Assembly (NCBI RefSeq): GCF_000988165.1
Contig: NW_020169403.1
Coordinates: 1 to 11,059 of the forward strand
Length of the DNA stretch: 11,059 nucleotides
DNA from: Vairimorpha ceranae
Lineage: Eukaryota > Microsporidia > Nosematidae
Reading direction: 5' to 3'
Below, in pieces: positions 1 to 7,583 of this stretch (position 1 is the first letter of the stretch; each line of letters starts with the position of its first letter). The translations under genes were made by a program, and so were the position numbers. The notes under the pieces are model-generated. The model ran no database searches. It worked only from the letters and a program-made list of their open reading frames with translations, and was not told the DNA's origin.

Positions 1-222
1 AGAAGGTAAGTTGGGTTGAAATGTTATTCTTGTACTTGTATAAGAGTTTTACTTAGATGTGAATTCAAAGTGTACATAAACACTTAGCACTTCCACAAAT
101 TGCAAAAAATGTTTAACATGATTTTCATGCTCTAAGTCAATGACCAATAATTTACAATCTAACGATTGTAACAACTAAAACTAATGCCATTGGTTTTCTC
201 TAAAACTAGACTTTCGTACTGA
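1..222 (-). pseudogene. Decayed reverse transcriptase fragment, Ty3/gypsy-like
   Basis: On the minus strand one frame reads as protein from about 222 down to the window edge, broken by stops at 181-183, 175-177 and 49-51. The run between 174 and 52 is 41 codons long. It contains the spacing E-H-x-x-H-V-x-x-F-L-x-x-V-x-x-L followed by an F-E-F-T-x-K stretch. In Ty3/gypsy reverse transcriptases this pattern follows the catalytic YxDD box (S-x-x-E-H-x-x-H-L-x-x-V-x-x-x-L, then a lysine-rich stretch). The YxDD itself is not intact; only V-I-D-L remains near its expected place. The element continues off the left edge. A protease-like fragment lies just upstream on the same strand, which fits the order protease then reverse transcriptase. 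That this is coding-derived is fairly likely; the family call is an inference from pattern only. Confidence 0.45.
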
Positions 223-280
223 TAAAAAAAATTTTTAAGAAAAATTTTATTAAAGAAAAATATATACATTTTAATTATTA

Positions 281-418
281 ATTTTTATATTTAATCAATT
301 TACAACTCATTCCTGCACAACACGTGTTATCGACCAGGTACAACAATGATATAGAATTTAATCTTACATTAATAGTTTTTATTCTTGCACAAATTTTATT
401 TTAGGTCTTAAGTTTATC
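281..418 (-). pseudogene. Retropepsin-like fragment upstream of the RT relic
   Basis: A minus-strand frame is open for 40 codons (400 to 281) and, with one stop at 401-403, continues upstream. It reads a hydrophobic stretch L-L-Y-L-V-D followed by N-T-C-C-A-G-M-S-C-K-L-I. This resembles the L-x-D-T-G-A-x-x-S-F-I core of retroviral-type aspartic proteases, but the D-T-G triad is not intact. A Cys-Cys and Lys/Gly-rich stretch further upstream (about 465-420) could be a remnant of a gag zinc knuckle. The order zinc knuckle, protease, reverse transcriptase would match a Ty3/gypsy polyprotein with internal deletions. The evidence is suggestive, since the alignment is by eye and the fragment is short. 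Confidence 0.3.
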
Positions 419-746
419 ATAATTTTTAAAGCCTTTCTAATATTCTTTACAACATGCTTATTAAGACAATTTGGTTTTTAGAATACGTTTCAATGTGGTA
501 AGATAATTTTAAAATTTACTCTTTACCGTCAATGTTTATCCTTTATGTGAAATTTTTTAATTTAGACTAAAAAATTATAATTATCATTTTAATCGTTATA
601 AATAAACATTTATCGCTTTTTTTTCAAATTACATAGATTATAATCGAACAATTAATATAAAGCAAATAATATTTACGATCTAAATATTTAATTTGCTTTT
701 TAATTAAAAACTATAAGATAACAAACAATTTAAATTTCTAAGGCTA
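419..746. other. Gene-free A+T-rich stretch with possible gag remnants
   Basis: No ORF with an ATG start stands out. On the minus strand between about 540 and 425 short protein-like runs appear in frames adjacent to the protease-like relic, so this may be further decayed retroelement sequence. From 546 to 746 I see only A+T-rich DNA. Confidence 0.3.
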
Positions 747-911
747 TCATTGGGAATATAAACAACTTGTAATAAATCTTTTATAGTAACTCTTTTTGCC
801 CATCATTGTTATTATATTTCTTCTTCGTACTCCTAGTACTTTTGCTACTCTACTCATACCCCTCTTAAATAATTTTTTTGTACTTTTTGTTAGTCGTTTT
901 TTTAATAAGGG
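747..911 (-). pseudogene. Helix-turn-helix-like coding fragment
   Basis: The minus strand is open for 54 codons between a TAA at 912-914 and a TGA at 747-749. It encodes a very basic peptide. Its centre, about 866-806, reads K-R-G-M-S-R-V-A-K-V-L-G-V-R-R-R-N-I-I, which has the spacing of a helix-turn-helix (x-x-x-V-A-x-x-L-G-V-x-x-x-x-I-x). HTH domains of this form occur at the N terminus of Tc1/mariner-type and other transposases as well as in regulators. Nothing downstream in the same frame continues the protein, so it is most likely a fragment of a dead transposon. The plus-strand reading of the same bases depends on a TTG start and has no such motif. The HTH call is by eye. Confidence 0.35.
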
Positions 912-1123
912 TTACATTACCACATGTTTAAAAAACCCTATAAAATTTTATTTTAAAATTAACTATAAAATGTGGTATGTTACCACGATTTCATAATCTT
1001 TGTTAAAAAATTTTTCATTTTTACTTAAACAATCAAATTAAAATTTAAAATATTTTTATGATAGCTATCTTGAAAAAAGAAAAAAAATTATGATTTTTTA
1101 AACTGCAAAATCTATCTATAAAT

Positions 1124-1467
1124 TATAAAAGGATAAGGAAAATTTTTGTTCAATTTTTAATACTTCTTTTTTTGAATTTGTAAAATTATTTGTATTTTTT
1201 ATTAAGAAAAAATAAATCAAGTATTAAGCTTATTTTATGAGGACAACACGATGTTTTTGTGCATTTTCCTTTGGTTTAATTCAATTTTTTATATTGTAAA
1301 ATAAGGAAGATTGCAAAATGTAATTATTAATATAGAGGAAATTTATTACTTTTGAACATTAAATACAAGCTCAAAGATATACCTTAGATTGAGAAAAAGA
1401 GAATACATCGTGTTTATAGTTCCGTTTAGAACGGAATAGTATTAGCATGTGTAGTATAAAAGGATAA
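1124..1467 (+). repeat. Dispersed ~330-base repeat unit, copy 1
   Basis: This unit is homologous to 9990-10352 and, in its second half, to 10336-10678. It is bounded by an exact 13-base direct repeat, TATAAAAGGATAA, at 1124-1136 and 1455-1467. Blocks shared with copy 2 in the same order and spacing are a 17-base block at 1192-1208 (16 of 17 identical to 10066-10082), an exact 15-mer at 1252-1266 (10126-10140), and a 3' block of hairpin plus (G/A)ATAG and TATA. The hairpin here is 1420-1436, a 7-pair stem with loop TAG. Only this copy also has a 10-base inverted repeat, 1245-1254 with 1405-1414. No protein-coding frame fits all copies. It could be a short non-autonomous mobile element, a satellite unit, or a non-coding transcript with its own TATA. 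Confidence 0.7.
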
Positions 1468-1748
1468 AAATTAAATTTAAATTACCCCTGATTGGACAAT
1501 TTTTAGTATAGTTCTAAAAAAATAAATTTTACTTACATTTTTCAATTCCCAAACATAAAAAAAATGAAAAATATCTAAATCCGAGATATATAGAAATTTT
1601 TAAAAAATGTATAAAAAAAACACAAAAGGTAATTTTAATCGTAATCAAGATTTAGAGTTAATCCAAATAGTCAGTCTTTCATAATTTCAGAAAATTTATT
1701 TCTAGACAACATAAATTGTAAAAGTTAATATAAATTAAATAAGAAGTT

Positions 1749-2515
1749 CTATTTCAAAAAAAAAATATTTTTCTCTTCTGCTAGATCAATTCCTTTAATG
1801 ATGTTAATGTAAACACAAGTCTCTTTATTATTCAATTTGATTGTAAAATTGCCTGTTTTATGTTTAAAATAACTCCAAGGTGAAATAGGCCTACCAATTA
1901 TTTAGGCAAATTGTCCCGTGTCTTTTTGTGCATTGTTATTATTTAAAGCAGAGTTTCCTTATTTCTTCGCTTAACGCGTTTAACAACAATCCTTCTCGTT
2001 AATCTATCAATCGCTATTTAAAAATACACATTTCAGTTTATGTCCTTGATTGTATTATCTCCTATCAAATTTTAATTCGTTAACTTCATTGACTTTTTCA
2101 TTGCCTCTTATACATAAAATTCTTAAATAACTTTCTATCAGTGGCTTTGCATTTGCTTTTTTTTTCATAAAAGAAGCTGCATGTGGGTTAATCTGCAGCG
2201 TCAAGATATTATTGCTATATTACTTTATTAAAGAAATATATCTAAGAATAGAATGACTGTGCATACATAAAATTTTTATTTTGAAAAGTTATTTGCTTAT
2301 TTATAATGTTGGTTAAATATAAAATTATTTTATAATTATGATTAGCAAACAGATATGTCGTCAAAGCCACCAACTTAATATTACTGATTAAAATGCTTAC
2401 ACTTCTGCGTCCTACATATAAAATATTTACATCTTGAAAATTTTTGAGTACAGCGTGTTATAGATTTACAAATGAATTCAATAATTGCTTTGCATTCAAT
2501 GCTTCCTCGTACTAT
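1749..2515 (-). pseudogene. Decayed gene, possibly gag-protease of a retroelement
   Basis: Protein-like minus-strand reading begins near 2515 and runs to about 2245 in one frame, with a TAA at 2458-2460 and a TAG near 2260. It continues in a neighbouring frame from about 2280 to a TAG at 1749-1751, so there is at least one frameshift. The second frame has long open runs: about 48 codons above 2060 and exactly 50 codons at 1901-1752. In the middle, K-C-x-x-L-x-x-D, two stops, then I-N-E-K-D-C-C resembles a CCHC zinc knuckle of a Gag protein with damage. The last run has T-I-K-L-N-N-K-E-T-C-V-Y-I-N-I-I-K-G-I-D, which is compatible with the beta-rich middle of a retropepsin. A dead retroelement is therefore the best guess. 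An unrelated host pseudogene is also possible. Confidence 0.45.
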
Positions 2516-2737
2516 TAATATTTCTTCAAAAAACTTATTTTGTTATTTAAAAAGCTGTTATTTAAATAAAAAAGAAAAAAATGACTTTAATAACTATTTT
2601 TTATTTATTTGTGTTTGAAAATTGAAAGAAAAAGATAAAAAAAAATTGGGGAGTAATCGAAAACCGTACAAATAAATAAATTTTACCAACAAAAAAGATT
2701 AAATTATTGTGAAATTAACAAGTAAAAAATGTTCAAG

Positions 2738-2743
2738 TTTATT
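2738..2743 (-). terminator. AATAAA polyadenylation-type signal
   Basis: Read on the minus strand, AATAAA begins 8 bases after the stop codon of the 555-residue gene (2752-2754). This fits the very short 3' untranslated regions of microsporidian genes. In DNA this rich in A and T the hexamer also occurs by chance, so position is the only support. Confidence 0.4.
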
Positions 2744-2751
2744 AATAAAAA

Positions 2752-4419
2752 TCATTTATTTAAACTTTCAACATACTTTTCCAAATTGTCGGGATCGTCA
2801 ATATTTAATTTTTGGAACACTTCCTCTGCATTTTTTCTGTAAAAATGAAATATATGCCTTCTTCTTGTTCTATACCAAACGTCTACATTAGTTAGTAATG
2901 CTATACTTTCAAATGCTAGTTTCAATGTTTTTTCACCAGACGAAATTATGAATCGAAAACTTCCTATTAAAATGCCATAAAAGCTATTTATCGTCATTTT
3001 ATTATGACCTAAATATAGATTAGAAAACTTTTGTATATCATTAAAAAATTCAATGTTTAGAATATCTTTCTTTTTATAATTACTAAAAAACTCATCAGCT
3101 TCTTTGGCAATAAGAGTGTATAACAAATTATTTACCTCTTCATTCTTAGGCGTCATCATAAAATAAATCTTAGAAAGTTTCTCCTTAGTAAAGAAATGTT
3201 TCAGAGAAGCAATTATTTGCCCTCTATTATTATCATTTATATTTTGTGTAAGAACAATAATTTCACTTACGTTTAAAATATTATAATGACCCAATATTTG
3301 CATTAATATGAGGTATGAAGCAGAACCCGGATTTTTACAAATTTCATATAATACGTGATCTAGCAGATTTTCAGTTTTAAATTTATGAAAAATAATTTTG
3401 TATCTAGCAAAGTCAATATCTTTTGTCTTCGTATATAAATCCAAAATCTTATTGCAATCTTGGTATGTTTCTTCAGAAATGAGCTGACAATTTTCCTCAG
3501 AGTTTAAGAGATTATAGCAACAAGAATAACAAAATGATGTACCTAAATTTTCAAAAGATACTACTTTTTTTTTAAATGAAACATTAAAAAAATTATTATC
3601 AAAATTATTTAACAAATCGAGTAGATATTCATCATTGATTGCATCATTTAATAGGATATAATTTGACACAAAATCAGAGAATGTAAAGACTTTAGTAATT
3701 AAGGTGCATACATCTGTACTGTTGTTATCATTATTGACAGTATTGTGTAATTTTATTAATTCAGTTGTATATTGCTTTTCTACATTGTATAAATCCTTAA
3801 CGTCAATTTTAAAGAAAAGCATCAAATTTCTTAACTTTACAGGAAAAAAAAATTTCATCTTGTTTTCTTCTTCAAAACACTTAATAGTATCGTCATAAGA
3901 TCTTTTTATAAGTGAAAAGCAAAATTTAGTATCTACCATTCTGTTTCTCGAAAAACTTAGACAAAGCTCTTCTATTTGTTTTTGCTTGTTACTATCATAA
4001 AGTTTAGCAATAAAATCTGATTGAACTCTATCATAAAAAAATTGTTTAAGATTGAAATTAATATCATTCTCAGATGTATGAAGTACTAGCTTACAAAATA
4101 CTGTAAATTCCTGTAATTTATTGAAATTGCGAAATAGATAATAATCACAAACTTTTTGAAGTGCTTCATCTGCTGTATTATACTTAATTCTTTCTCCTTT
4201 AAAACCATATTCAGATCTAAATGCTTCAGTTATAAATTCTTGAAAACTAATTTCCTTATCATCAACTGCAACTTTAAAAACATAGTATTTTTTTTCCAAG
4301 TTTATTAAAAAATAGTCTTTAGTCTTAAATTTTTGTTTAACGATATCTAATAAATTCTCATAAATGTTTTTAGTGGATTCTAAATAAGTAAAAAATAATA
4401 CTAATAATTCAAGTTTCAT
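2752..4419 (-). CDS. Hypothetical 555-residue protein, intronless
   Basis: This is the only long intact gene in the window. The ATG at 4419 is the first methionine after an in-frame TAA 24 bases upstream, and a CCCC tract lies 10 bases before it, which fixes the start. I do not recognise the family. The protein looks largely helical and rich in Lys, Asn, Phe and Leu. Residues 1-15 are hydrophobic with an interrupting Glu, so at best a weak signal peptide. There is an Asn-rich linker at about 226-234, a cysteine cluster (C297, C300, C301, C311, C322) and a basic patch R-T-R-R-R-H at 517-522. I see no convincing transmembrane segment or catalytic motif. The undamaged 555 codons amid decayed DNA argue that it is under selection. 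Helical-repeat scaffold or adaptor functions are possible, but the sequence shows none of them directly. Confidence 0.93.
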   Translation of the reverse strand: MKLELLVLFFTYLESTKNIYENLLDIVKQKFKTKDYFLINLEKKYYVFKVAVDDKEISFQEFITEAFRSEYGFKGERIKYNTADEALQKVCDYYLFRNFNKLQEFTVFCKLVLHTSENDINFNLKQFFYDRVQSDFIAKLYDSNKQKQIEELCLSFSRNRMVDTKFCFSLIKRSYDDTIKCFEEENKMKFFFPVKLRNLMLFFKIDVKDLYNVEKQYTTELIKLHNTVNNDNNSTDVCTLITKVFTFSDFVSNYILLNDAINDEYLLDLLNNFDNNFFNVSFKKKVVSFENLGTSFCYSCCYNLLNSEENCQLISEETYQDCNKILDLYTKTKDIDFARYKIIFHKFKTENLLDHVLYEICKNPGSASYLILMQILGHYNILNVSEIIVLTQNINDNNRGQIIASLKHFFTKEKLSKIYFMMTPKNEEVNNLLYTLIAKEADEFFSNYKKKDILNIEFFNDIQKFSNLYLGHNKMTINSFYGILIGSFRFIISSGEKTLKLAFESIALLTNVDVWYRTRRRHIFHFYRKNAEEVFQKLNIDDPDNLEKYVESLNK

Positions 4420-4429
4420 TAAAATACTA

Positions 4430-4433
4430 GGGG
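4430..4433 (-). promoter_or_regulatory. CCCC start-site signal of the 555-residue gene
   Basis: On the minus strand the sequence before the ATG is CCCC-TAGTATTTTA-ATG, the only C-rich tract in the surrounding A+T-rich DNA. CCC- or GGG-like motifs just upstream of the start codon are described for microsporidian genes and associated with transcription start. This supports both the chosen ATG and a microsporidian source. Confidence 0.6.
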
Positions 4434-4592
4434 TTTAGAAAAAAATAATTCAAAAATAACATAAATCTTAATAAAAGATAAAGTATAAAAAATAAATTTA
4501 AATTTAGATCATTGTTGAATAAAAACATGGGTTTAATTTATCAAAATTATTTAAAAATGTTTCTGTAAATATAGTAAATTTGATCTATTTAA

Positions 4593-5018
4593 CAAAACAT
4601 TATAAACATATTCTTATTCCTGCAATCATATTTATGTAATTTTCATCCTAAAATAGTATATTGTGGTATTCTTATTATTTGCTACATTGAGCTGATGGAA
4701 AGTAAGTTAACAGAAGAACTGAGGGACTTGAATAATTAGTTTATAAAGAAAGAAGCTTTATTAAATATATTTTAGTAGGTTCTTACTACATTTTTGCTAA
4801 TTTTTCGGAAAAATCTTTTTTTTTAATTTATGAACGAAAAGGAAAACAGTATAAACTTCCGTATAACAAAGAGAATGGTAAGAAGCATTTTAACAAATTA
4901 TTATTTATTAAAATAATGTTAAAAACTATTTTAAGTTCAGTTTCCTTCCCCAAGTATGCTACATTTATTAGATTTAAAAATTTCGGAAAATATTGACATA
5001 AATTTTTTAAAAATTTAA
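4593..5018 (+). pseudogene. Weak plus-strand coding relic
   Basis: One plus-strand frame is open for 48 codons (4593-4736) up to a TAG at 4737-4739. It includes a hydrophobic stretch I-V-Y-C-G-I-L-I-I-C-Y-I and then an acidic/basic helix-like run ending in E-E-L-R-D-L-N-N. The frame carries on to 5018 with several stops, and the part around 4830-4910 again looks protein-like. At the end a CCCC tract (4948-4951) stands 4 bases before ATG 4956, which opens only a 20-codon frame ending at 5018. The relic diverges from the 555-residue gene. I do not recognise a family. It may be a dying host gene or chance; purine-rich composition over some 250 bases is the main support. Confidence 0.28.
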
Positions 5019-5303
5019 AAAATGATTACGAAAATTATATTTTATATAAAGATTATTAAATATTATTTTACATTATTAAAAGCAAGTATTTTTTTAATAA
5101 GATATTCAGGCGTGTAAAAAAGAAATATTTTATATTACTCAATAATTTACTATTTTTAGAAAATTTATGATTTTTTTTGTAACATCACGCTTACTGTAAA
5201 ATCTTTCATATTATTAAAAATTTATATAAATTATCAACGCGAAGGTTAAAAAATTTAATTTTAAAGAACTTTTTAAAGTATTTAAAAAATTTCCCTCTTA
5301 CTT

Positions 5304-5588
5304 TTAGAAAGTAAAGATATGAATAGAATTAATGAAAAAAAACCTTTTTAAATGAAACACATTGCTGTAATAAGAATAAATCATATTAAACGTATAGATG
5401 ACCATCATAAGTCTTTGGTTAAAAGTATATTTGAATACTTTAGGGGGTGTAAGGGTTTTTAATAGGTCACTTATAGTTTTATTTTTTGAATATATTACTT
5501 CAAAAATATTTCCTTTAATTAACAAACTAAGCAAGCCACCATTTGTTTTTTTCAAGATATAAAAAACAAGCCTTGTAAAAAAAAACAT
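5304..5588 (-). CDS. Possible small hypothetical protein, 94 residues
   Basis: An ATG-started frame of 94 codons lies on the minus strand. It contains glycine/leucine-rich and hydrophobic stretches (G-G-L-L-S-L-L-I near residue 17, then a Tyr/Phe-rich C-terminal third) and no motif I recognise. No C-rich start signal precedes the ATG; a CCCCC tract lies inside the frame instead, about 30 bases before an internal Met-Met. It is preceded by another short frame on the same strand (5611-5793) in a different phase, so the two could be pieces of one frameshifted gene. In DNA this A+T-rich a 94-codon frame is unusual but not decisive. Confidence 0.3.
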   Translation of the reverse strand: MFFFTRLVFYILKKTNGGLLSLLIKGNIFEVIYSKNKTISDLLKTLTPPKVFKYTFNQRLMMVIYTFNMIYSYYSNVFHLKRFFFINSIHIFTF

Positions 5589-5610
5589 ATTTTAATGTTT
5601 AATTTATTAT

Positions 5611-5793
5611 TCAAAATATCATTACATGTAATGCGTTAAATTTCCAAACCTTGATATAAAATCTAGTAATAAATTTCGTTTTCATGTTTGAATTTATAAA
5701 CTTAGAAGGAACAAAATTTAGATACGCATGTTTTAAATTATTATGTTTCATTACAATTTTACGAATCACAAATGTCGTTATAAAATAAAACAT
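5611..5793 (-). pseudogene. Short ORF, possible 5' piece of a broken gene
   Basis: This 60-codon minus-strand frame starts with ATG and ends 22 bases before the ATG of the 94-codon frame, offset by one base in phase. The peptide is basic and aromatic with no known motif. If real, it and 5304-5588 may be one gene split by a frameshift and stop; otherwise both are chance frames. Confidence 0.18.
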
Positions 5794-5957
5794 AATTTTT
5801 TTGTTCTATTTAAAATATATAAATTTTAAACTCTTAATTTTACGATTAACATCATGTTCGAGACATACACAAAAAAAATTATTTAAAATTTTAATAGAAC
5901 ATAATAGACAGTGTTTTTTTTTTATGTGCAATTTATGCTTAACAAAAAATTAAAAAA

Positions 5958-6176
5958 ATGACATTGGTATCACCTCTAGTGAGGTGGTCAAAACGAAAAT
6001 ATTCTTCCAATATAAAACTGATAAAAGAACTTATTTTTATTTTATTAGTTTTATTTTTAGTCTGGGGTTCTATCTTTGTAGAGTTGTATTGGTATCTTTC
6101 CACCATTGATTTTCATTCCCTCTTTTATAAAATTCTATTTATAATAAAAAAAAGTTCTAAAAAATTTGTATTTTAA
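5958..6176 (+). CDS. Small membrane protein, 72 residues
   Basis: The frame begins at an ATG preceded by an A-rich run and ends at TAA 6174-6176. The peptide has a polar, basic N terminus (R-W-S-K-R-K), then a clear hydrophobic segment at about residues 26-48 (L-I-F-I-L-L-V-L-F-L-V-W-G). A second, weaker hydrophobic segment spans about 55-64, and the tail is lysine-rich (K-K-S-S-K-K). The topology is that of a one- or two-pass membrane protein, perhaps of the endoplasmic reticulum. Codons here are less A+T-biased than the flanks, which supports coding. No C-rich start signal is seen. Small subunits of secretory-pathway complexes have this size, but I cannot match any of them; the function is unknown. 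Confidence 0.45.
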   Translation: MTLVSPLVRWSKRKYSSNIKLIKELIFILLVLFLVWGSIFVELYWYLSTIDFHSLFYKILFIIKKSSKKFVF

Positions 6177-6747
6177 ATATTTAAAAAGTAAAAATAAATG
6201 ACGTGGATACCGCAGACATGAACATCTTTTTCTTGCTACATGTAGTTTTAGTTTATTCATAACATTTTTTAGAATAATAACGATTTTTTTTGAGATAATA
6301 TTATAAATTACAAGACTGCAATTTAATTATATCTCTTTTAACATTTTATATGCTTCGTTTATTTTACTAGTGAGTTAAAAAGAGTTTTTTTTTATCTGAA
6401 TGATCCATTTTTATAAGATTTTTGTATTTTTTTTCAATAGTATCCTCTTTTCTCATGTTTTTAATATCTCTAATTCTCCATATTTATCCATAATTCTATT
6501 AAAAAAAGCCAGAGAAAATTAAAGGAAAAAAATCTTTGTAACATTTTAGTGGTATTAGCTTAATAAATTAATTTCTATAGATCTTTTAAATTTTTATTTA
6601 GGCCTTGATTTATTTTATCATGTGTTGACAGAAATCTTAAACCCCATCAATTAAATTGATTTGTTTTTTTGCATGTGTGTTTATTCTTTAAAGAAAGAGT
6701 ATTCTTTGTTATAACTTAAAAATACACACTTTTTTTAATATAAATTA
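6177..6747. other. Gene-free A+T-rich stretch
   Basis: No credible gene. The only point of note is a 14-codon ORF at 6218-6262 that reads like a signal-peptide core (M-N-I-F-F-L-L-H-V-V-L-V). Its bases (TCTTTTTCTTGC, ACATGT) resemble the signal-peptide bases of the right-edge gene (TCTTTTTCTTGCATGT, near 10975-10990). This may be a relic of a paralogue or coincidence. A 15-base inverted repeat, ATCAATT-A-AATTGAT, lies near 6650. Confidence 0.4.
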
Positions 6748-7583
6748 TTAGGAATTACCACAATTTAAAGTTAAAAAGCAAAAAATTATAACATTTTCTG
6801 CCAAAGGATAAGCCTCGTACCTATAATAAAACAAGCAACCGGCTTTTGGAATAATAATGCCTTTTCTTAACATAACTCTAATTTTTAACTTTATGATTTA
6901 TAAGTCATTTAAACATACTTGTATCGCCTTACCTCCGTCTAAAAATCTTCTTTTGGTATATTTATTATGCACTTTTACGTTTTCGTTTTAGGCTAACCTT
7001 ACTTTGTGGCTTCTAAAAAAATTTTCTCTATACCATTTTTACAATTTAGCTGCATACTTATGCTCCGAGCTATTCTCTATCATAACAATCTCAGTATTGT
7101 CTTCCAACGCCTTTACTGACGTAAATTTTATATGTACATGATAACTATAGTTGTAGTTTTTTATCATTTTTAAACATTCAAACAGTTTGTTTTCTTGCTT
7201 TCTAAAATATCATCTCTCAATGCCCTCACAGCTCTTTCGCTCAACTTTATCTTTCAACCTCGCTAATTTTTAAAAAATATATTCTATTTTTCTAAAAAAT
7301 AGTTAGTTAAGAAAGTGATATTTATATGTTATAACTATACATCGCACTCCTAAGAGTCTTGTTTTCGCTATTTAGGAAGCTTCGCTTCCTCCATTCTCAT
7401 TATTTAAAAAGCAGCCAATTTGTTATTGCTTAATGCCACCACGCTTTTGATAAGTGTGCTTAAGATGAAACTATAGATTTTTTTTTAAGACTCCTTCTTA
7501 AGACCTGCTTTGGATCTGCATGCATCAAAGAACATCTGTAAGCATACCCGTTTATACACGTAGCAGTCATCATAATCCTCATC
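6748..7583 (-). pseudogene. ISXO2/IS1595-like transposase pseudogene, copy 1
   Basis: The minus strand from 7209 to 6751 is a single frame of 153 codons with only three stops (7039-7041, 6988-6990, 6898-6900), far fewer than A+T-rich random DNA would give. Just upstream, another frame (7583-7350) adds a cysteine-containing N-terminal stretch, F-F-D-A-C-R-S-K-A-G-L-K-K, I-Y-S-F-I, and later E-C-D-V, a candidate for the first catalytic Asp. Then come C-E-G-I-E-R, H-K-Y and V-K-x-x-x-K-Y-T-K-R-R-F-L. The order and spacing match ISXO2-like DDE transposases, which many microsporidia carry, and parallel the clearer copy at 8935-9592. At least one frameshift and several stops make it dead. A 7-base-pair hairpin (7374-7390) lies inside. 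That it is a coding relic is likely; the family is moderately supported. Confidence 0.55.

Noticed and set aside
319..328. AACACGTGTT palindrome followed by TGTTATCG...ACAACA, considered as an LTR end
   Set aside because: No second copy or target duplication is visible in the window, and the segment reads as part of the protease-like relic.
796..996. 66-codon plus-strand ORF
   Set aside because: It relies on a TTG start, which is not used by eukaryotic nuclear genes, and the opposite strand holds a better protein-like reading with an HTH pattern.
1923..1934. Further occurrence of TTTTTGTGCATT, part of the repeat 15-mer
   Set aside because: None of the other repeat blocks, hairpin or TATA lie at the right distance; it falls inside the coding relic at 1749-2515.
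2709..2891. 60-codon plus-strand ORF
   Set aside because: It starts with GTG and mostly overlaps the 3' end of the intact minus-strand gene in antisense.
3704..3898. 64-codon plus-strand ORF
   Set aside because: GTG start, entirely antisense inside the 555-residue gene.
5022..5117. 31-codon plus-strand ORF starting with ATG
   Set aside because: The peptide is what A+T-rich DNA gives by chance and no start signal or relative is visible.
5440..5450. CCCCC on the minus strand as a gene start signal
   Set aside because: The next ATG is about 30 bases away and lies inside a frame already open upstream; the signal normally sits closer to the start codon.
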